Origin: Alkalibacillus almallahensis
GTDB taxonomy: Bacteria > Bacillota > Bacilli > Bacillales > Alkalibacillaceae
Length of the DNA stretch: 64,000 nucleotides
Assembly (NCBI RefSeq): GCF_011761495.1
Contig: NZ_JAASRU010000003.1
Coordinates: forward strand, 62,001-126,000
Reading direction: 5' to 3'
Position numbers and translations under genes: made by a program. Positions 59,695-64,000 of this stretch are shown here, in pieces; positions within the stretch are counted from its first letter, which is position 1, and each line of letters starts with the position of its first letter. The notes under the pieces were generated by a model. The model had not been told where the DNA came from. It saw nothing but the letters and a program-made list of their open reading frames with translations, and did no database searches.

Positions 59695-60975
59695 TTACGA
59701 TTCAAATCCTGGTTTCTTTAGCAGTTTAAAAATATTTGTCTTATACGCTTCGACACCAGGTTGATCAAACGGATTAATCTCTAACTGATAAGCACTAAAG
59801 GCACATGACAACATATAGAAATAAAGCAAGTAGCCTAAGTGATACTCATCTAATTCAGGTATGCGAATAGTCACTTGTGGCACACCACCTGATAAATGCG
59901 CTTGTGACGTACCTTGATAAGCCACTAAATTAAACTCATGAAGCGATGTTCCTGCTAAATAATTGAGTTGATCAGCGTCATTTTCTTTTTCGAAAACTTG
60001 AAGATCCTCATCGACTTCATCAACAATCATAAACGTTTCAAATAAGTTGCGCTTCCCGTCTTGGATATATTGTCCTAAGGAATGTAGATCAGTTGTATAC
60101 GTGACAGATACAGGGAAAATACCTTTATGTTCTTTCCCTTCACTTTCACCAAAGAGTTGTTTCCACCACTCTTGTACATATGCTAAGGCTGGTTCGAATG
60201 TTGCGAGTACTTCGTTCGTATAGCCTTCTTCATATAAGTGATGACGTAAAGCTGCATATTGTAAAGCTGGATTATCCTGACTAAATTCACTTAATTCAAC
60301 TTCCGCTGCTTGGCCACCTTCAAGTAGTAACCGAATATCGAATCCAGCAGCTGCAATCGGAAGTAATCCTACGGCTGTCATGACGGAATAGCGACCGCCT
60401 ACATCATCTGGAACAACGAAACGCTGATAACCTTTTTGAGTCGCCAAATCCAATAAAGCGCCTTTATTCGCATCTGTCGTGACGTAAATTCTTTCTGATG
60501 CTTCATCACCGTAACGCTCTTCCATATACTGCTGTAAGAAGCGAAACGCTAAGGCTGGTTCAGTTGTTGTGCCTGATTTAGAAATAACATTTAACGCAAC
60601 ATCACGATCTTCAACATATGCCATCAGTTGTTTAAGATAAGCACCACTCACATGTTGACCAGCAAAAATCACTTCAAACTCTTGATCTTTATTAAAATAA
60701 GGACTTAATGCTTCAATTACTGCTTTCGCCCCTAAGTAAGAACCACCAATTCCAATGACAATCAGCACGTCCGCTTGCTGTCGAATTTGTTCAGCTGTTT
60801 GTTGAATATGATTAATCCAATCATCTGTTGAACGACTTGGCCAGTCTAGCCAACCTAAAAAGTCATTCCCCTTCCCTTGTTTTTCGTATAAATTATAATG
60901 AATGGATTCGAGCCCTTGCCATTTACTTTCCGTTAGAACGTCAGATAAATCGCCTGAATAATTAACTTGTAACAT
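59695..60975 (-). CDS. pgi: Glucose-6-phosphate isomerase
   Basis: A 426-residue glycolytic enzyme interconverting glucose 6-phosphate and fructose 6-phosphate. Motifs: IGIGGSYLGAKAV near 74-86, SKSGTTTEPALAFR near 133-146, GGRYSVMTAVGLLP near 188-201, and HEFNLVAYQ near the end. Slightly shorter than B. subtilis Pgi (450) but with all motifs. ATG start with AAAGGAG. Its end is 2 bp from the convergent kinase end with no clear terminator between, so the two transcripts overlap at their 3' ends. Confidence 0.94.
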   Translation of the reverse strand: MLQVNYSGDLSDVLTESKWQGLESIHYNLYEKQGKGNDFLGWLDWPSRSTDDWINHIQQTAEQIRQQADVLIVIGIGGSYLGAKAVIEALSPYFNKDQEFEVIFAGQHVSGAYLKQLMAYVEDRDVALNVISKSGTTTEPALAFRFLQQYMEERYGDEASERIYVTTDANKGALLDLATQKGYQRFVVPDDVGGRYSVMTAVGLLPIAAAGFDIRLLLEGGQAAEVELSEFSQDNPALQYAALRHHLYEEGYTNEVLATFEPALAYVQEWWKQLFGESEGKEHKGIFPVSVTYTTDLHSLGQYIQDGKRNLFETFMIVDEVDEDLQVFEKENDADQLNYLAGTSLHEFNLVAYQGTSQAHLSGGVPQVTIRIPELDEYHLGYLLYFYMLSCAFSAYQLEINPFDQPGVEAYKTNIFKLLKKPGFES

Positions 60976-61332
60976 ATGTAATCTCCTTTAGGATAATTTA
61001 ACGCTATTATACCAAAAATATTTCATATCAGCAGTGAAGTTGGTGGTAACGATGGGGTACATTTCATACCTAATTGACTTTTTCCATAATACGGGTTATA
61101 ATTAATCGTCTTAACAACTATTGATATGAAGAAAAGTTACGTGGCTACTAATAAATGGTGGAAGGCACTTTTTTTCCTCATTTACAATGGGCTACTTTTT
61201 TTATGTATACGGATAAAATGAATATTAAATAAACAAAATATTATTAGCTCATTAACAAAGCTATATGGTAAATGACATCAACATTATTGTTAAAGATAAA
61301 ATTTGAAAGAATCATTTTTAGGAGGAACAAGT
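60976..61332. other. Promoter and leader region of the DEAD-box helicase gene
   Basis: About 350 bp without a gene. GGCTACT occurs twice (61141-61150 and 61188-61197 region), each followed by a tract of seven T (61170-61176, 61195-61202), but no strong hairpin precedes them. ATTAACAAAG and TATTGTTAAAG (61251-61296) form an imperfect inverted repeat before the RBS. A long structured 5' UTR would suit a cold-inducible helicase gene. The pgi promoter lies at the left. Confidence 0.4.
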
Positions 61333-62814
61333 TTGAAAACATTTAGTGAATTGAACATTGAAAGCGATGTGCTTAAAGCCATCGAGAATATGGGGTTTGA
61401 AACAACAACACCTATTCAAGCAGAAGCGATTCCAACCGCAATCGCAGGAAAGGATTTAATTGGGCAAGCCCAAACCGGTACGGGTAAAACAGCAGCATTT
61501 GGTGTACCAATGCTCCAAAAAATTGACCCTAACAACTCGAACATTCAAGGGATTGTTATTGCACCAACTCGTGAATTAGCGATCCAAGTAGGTGAAGAGC
61601 TAAACCGTATTGGTCAAAACAAAGGCGTTAAAACAGTACCTGTTTATGGTGGTCAAGATATTAACCGTCAAATTAAAGCATTAAAACGTCGTCCGCAAAT
61701 CATTGCTGCAACGCCTGGTCGTCTACTTGACCATATTCGACGTAAAACGATTAAGTTGCAAAACATTCATACTGCTGTTCTTGACGAAGCAGATGAAATG
61801 CTTAATATGGGCTTCATCGAAGATATCGAAGCGATTTTGGCGGAGATCCCAGCTGAGCACCAGACATTGTTATTCTCAGCCACGATGCCAAAACGTATTC
61901 AACTACTAGCTGAGAAATTCATGCAACAACCCGAGATTGTGCGCGTGAAATCAAAAGAGTTAACCGTCGACCATATCGACCAATTTTATTATGACGTGAA
62001 AGAAAACCAAAAGTTTGATGTCCTATGCCGTTCATTAGACATTGAATCACCTGAACTAGCGATCGTCTTCGGTCGTACGAAGAAACGTGTTGATGAACTC
62101 GTTGAAGGCCTAATGAAACGCGGTTATTCAGCTGAGGGAATTCATGGGGATATTCAGCAATCTAAGCGTGAAAAAGTCATTCGTCGTTTTAAAGAACAAG
62201 CGACTGACATTTTAGTGGCAACAGATGTTGCTGCTCGTGGTTTAGATATTTCAGGTGTCACACACGTTTATAACTTTGATTTACCACAAGATCCTGAGAG
62301 TTACGTTCACCGTATAGGACGTACAGGACGTGCAGGTGAGAAGGGGAATGCTTATACATTCGTCACACCTCGCGAAATAGATCATTTGAAATCAATCGAA
62401 AAGTTAATTAAGCGTCAGATTGACAAAAAGCCTATCCCATCTTATGAGGCTGTATTAGAAGGATTACAAGAAGGTGCAGTTGAACAGTTGCGCCAGGCGA
62501 TCTGGGCTAATGAAGGCGAAAGCTACCAAGAAGCAGCAAAACGCCTATTATCAGAAGAGGAAGCCGTTGAAATTGTATCATCAGCAATTAAACTTCTAAC
62601 AAAAGAACCAAGCCAAACACCGGTTAATTTAACAGCTGTTGAACCATTACGCGCGAAAAAAGCTAAAGGTCAACAAAATAACCGTAATCGTGGTGGTCAA
62701 GGTTACAAAGGCGGCAACCGTAACCGCAACTATAACCAAAACCGCAATAAGCAACACAATAAACAAGGCGGCCAAAAACGCCAACAACGTAAAAACCAAA
62801 ACCATTCTTCATAA
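61333..62814 (+). CDS. cshA: DEAD-box RNA helicase, CshA type
   Basis: A 493-residue helicase. RecA domain 1: Q motif [26 protein letters not shown] split by F and Q, motif I AQTGTGKT near 45, motif II DEAD near 149, SAT motif. Domain 2: motif IV-VI with [11 protein letters not shown] and [12 protein letters not shown]. The C-terminal tail (about 430-493) is rich in N, R, K, G and Q, as in CshA, and binds RNA. It unwinds RNA in degradosome and cold adaptation. I start at TTG 61333 with AGGAGG 7 bases upstream; the ATG/other start at 61303 would put this RBS inside the gene. Confidence 0.92.
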   Translation: MKTFSELNIESDVLKAIENMGFETTTPIQAEAIPTAIAGKDLIGQAQTGTGKTAAFGVPMLQKIDPNNSNIQGIVIAPTRELAIQVGEELNRIGQNKGVKTVPVYGGQDINRQIKALKRRPQIIAATPGRLLDHIRRKTIKLQNIHTAVLDEADEMLNMGFIEDIEAILAEIPAEHQTLLFSATMPKRIQLLAEKFMQQPEIVRVKSKELTVDHIDQFYYDVKENQKFDVLCRSLDIESPELAIVFGRTKKRVDELVEGLMKRGYSAEGIHGDIQQSKREKVIRRFKEQATDILVATDVAARGLDISGVTHVYNFDLPQDPESYVHRIGRTGRAGEKGNAYTFVTPREIDHLKSIEKLIKRQIDKKPIPSYEAVLEGLQEGAVEQLRQAIWANEGESYQEAAKRLLSEEEAVEIVSSAIKLLTKEPSQTPVNLTAVEPLRAKKAKGQQNNRNRGGQGYKGGNRNRNYNQNRNKQHNKQGGQKRQQRKNQNHSS

Positions 62815-62862
62815 CAAAAAGGTCACCTCGTCTAATTAACTTAGATGAGGTGACCTTTTTTA
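62814..62862. terminator. Bidirectional terminator after cshA
   Basis: AAAAAGGTCACCTC and GAGGTGACCTTTTT pair, with a CTAATTAACTTAG-like loop that can pair further. Strong. Confidence 0.92.
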
Positions 62863-63594
62863 ACGTTTTAAAACAGATGTTAATTCATATTGATCAGATC
62901 TTAGTACGATTTGCGAGCATTCTAAAGGAATATCGTATGAATTAAAGGTTTGCTGACTTAAATGAAGCGCTGGATCACCCATCGTTAAATGCAGTAATTT
63001 CGCTTCTTCAGCATTTAGAGATTTCGCCGCAAATTTACGCACACCATATGAGATTGGCGAGCTTGAAAACATTTCAATTGATTTAAACAACCCATCTTGA
63101 TTGAAGTTAGCTCGTTCAATTCCAGGACAGCGATCAACTGCAATCCAACTTTCTATGATCAATGCTGGCTCACCGTCAATTCTTCTCACACGTTTTATAT
63201 AAAACACTAAATCATACAGACTAATATTAAGATAGTTTTGCACCCATTCTGATGGTTGAACAATTTTTTGTGTAATAATGTCTGTATCAAAATTATAATC
63301 TTTCATTTCCATAGCTTCAGCAAAGGAAATCAGTTCTTGCGCAAAGGGATAAGAGATCTTTTGTTGCCTAACATAAGTCCCACTACCCTGCTTTTGCTCT
63401 AACAATCCATGCTTCATTAATTTTTGGATTGCTTTTCTTAAGGTACCACGACTAACATCCATCTCTTTAGCCAAGAATTGTTCTGGTGGTAAGCGATCGC
63501 CACCTTCCCATGTTCCATTCTCAATTTGTGCAGTCATCCAGGATTCAATCTGTTGATATAGGGGTTTTGATCCTTGCTGTTTTTGAAATTCCAT
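62860..63594 (-). CDS. GntR/HutC-family regulator with UTRA domain
   Basis: A 244-residue regulator: N-terminal GntR winged helix (residues 1-75, YQQIESWMTAQIENGTWEGGDRLPPEQFLAKEMDVSRGTLRKAIQKL) and C-terminal UTRA effector domain (about 90-240, with VQNYLNISLYDLVFYIKRVRRIDGEPALIIESWI). Such regulators sense small sugars, sugar phosphates or amino acid derivatives. No sugar operon adjoins on this side within the window, so the target is not known. RBS GAGGAG; start ATG. Confidence 0.88.
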   Translation of the reverse strand: MEFQKQQGSKPLYQQIESWMTAQIENGTWEGGDRLPPEQFLAKEMDVSRGTLRKAIQKLMKHGLLEQKQGSGTYVRQQKISYPFAQELISFAEAMEMKDYNFDTDIITQKIVQPSEWVQNYLNISLYDLVFYIKRVRRIDGEPALIIESWIAVDRCPGIERANFNQDGLFKSIEMFSSSPISYGVRKFAAKSLNAEEAKLLHLTMGDPALHLSQQTFNSYDIPLECSQIVLRSDQYELTSVLKR

Positions 63595-63636
63595 TTCATT
63601 TCTCCTCCAAAAATGAAATACAAACGTGTCTTAGCT

Positions 63637-64000
63637 TTATAGATCTTCTAAAAATCCATCAACAATTCGCAGTAACATGTCATGATCCATATTTAAATCC
63701 TTTTGATTCGTCTGATTTAATAAGGCTTTAACATTCGTACGATCAAATGTGATTGATCGGTTTAAATATTGCTTAAACACTTCTAACGGTTGATTAAGAC
63801 GTTGCTCTTCTTCTGACAATTCATCTTTTTCGTCATAAGACACAATCTTAACTTGATCAAAATCCATGCCCTCTTTAATGGCTGTGAATATTTCACCATT
63901 TGTCGGGGGATTGGGGTTTGTCGCATGATAAATCGTTCCTGCTTGGCCATGCGTTAGACTCGCATAGAGTACCCCGATGACAAAATCGACCGGTACCAAA
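63637..64000 (-). CDS. NAD-binding SDR/thioester-reductase-like protein, C-terminal part (partial)
   Basis: A frame open to the window edge encodes the last 120 residues of an extended short-chain dehydrogenase or NAD-binding-4 (thioester reductase/fatty acyl reductase) protein. VPVDFVIGVLYASLTHGQAGTIYHATNPNPPTNGEIF is the usual motif in the distal half of that fold, where VDFV starts a helix before the substrate loop. The 5' end lies beyond position 64000. It ends with FLEDL. Confidence 0.65.
   Translation of the reverse strand, partial: LVPVDFVIGVLYASLTHGQAGTIYHATNPNPPTNGEIFTAIKEGMDFDQVKIVSYDEKDELSEEEQRLNQPLEVFKQYLNRSITFDRTNVKALLNQTNQKDLNMDHDMLLRIVDGFLEDL

Noticed and set aside
61251-61296. 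A copy of the dispersed element end before cshA
   Set aside because: ATCAACATTATTGTTAAAG resembles the element end only weakly, and the similarity may come from AT-richness.

Overview
The window looks like chromosomal DNA of a low-to-mid G+C Gram-positive bacterium of the family Bacillaceae, probably a halotolerant or moderately halophilic member. Evidence: strong AGGAGG-type ribosome binding sites with frequent TTG/GTG starts, Rho-independent terminators behind nearly every unit, an S-box (SAM-I) riboswitch on metNIQ, a Bacillus-type ywrABCD block, a GbsR-type osmolyte regulator, a proline symporter and carotenoid genes. The genus cannot be fixed from the sequence alone. No rRNA, tRNA, CRISPR array or complete transposase gene was seen.

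Layout. 1-2.6 kb: end of a carotenoid cluster (glycosyltransferase tail, CrtN-type desaturase/oxidase, type II IPP isomerase). 2.6-5.1 kb: thioesterase and membrane proteins. 5.1-12.4 kb: accessory genes (split chromate transporter with Lrp-type regulator and gamma-glutamyltransferase, MerR/TipAS regulator, acetamidase) separated by four unusual intergenic arrays of degenerate 20-21 bp units. 12.4-17.3 kb: oxidoreductase, patatin, a CXXC protein with a frameshifting 8-bp duplication, a YdjM-type membrane protein, and PutP with two tiny membrane proteins. 17.7-25.1 kb: pseudouridine catabolism (psuK-psuG), a D-serine-dehydratase-like enzyme, and a CcdA/ResA-like/two-component cluster. 25.2-32.6 kb: sulfur-compound transporter, MBL hydrolase, many small genes and a broken lipoprotein gene.

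32.6-35.4 kb: methionine ABC importer metNIQ behind its riboswitch. 35.7-42.8 kb: a sugar-catabolic island (Gfo/Idh/MocA dehydrogenase, ribose-type ABC transporter, LacI regulator, divergent TIM-barrel isomerase) with three matching operators, a MITE-like element inside the operon and a 40-bp perfect palindrome behind it. 43-46.2 kb: aldehyde dehydrogenase/DUF779 pair and a Bcr/CflA exporter. 46.4-50.5 kb: a YtrA-type GntR-controlled double ABC system. 50.8-58.6 kb: small envelope proteins, GbsR, RlmN, a sensor-only membrane protein and TraB. 58.8-64 kb: glucokinase, phosphoglucose isomerase, CshA-type helicase, a GntR/UTRA regulator and a truncated reductase.

The strongest candidate for something undescribed is the set of four helically phased arrays (5161-5295, 5944-6119, 10881-11035, 12101-12275), which share one core motif, roughly TTATC-R/A-KCG, repeated every 20-21 bp. 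The third adjoins about 230 bp of DnaA-box-like motifs spaced at about 10.5 or 21 bp. They look like protein-binding arrays laid out on one face of the helix.
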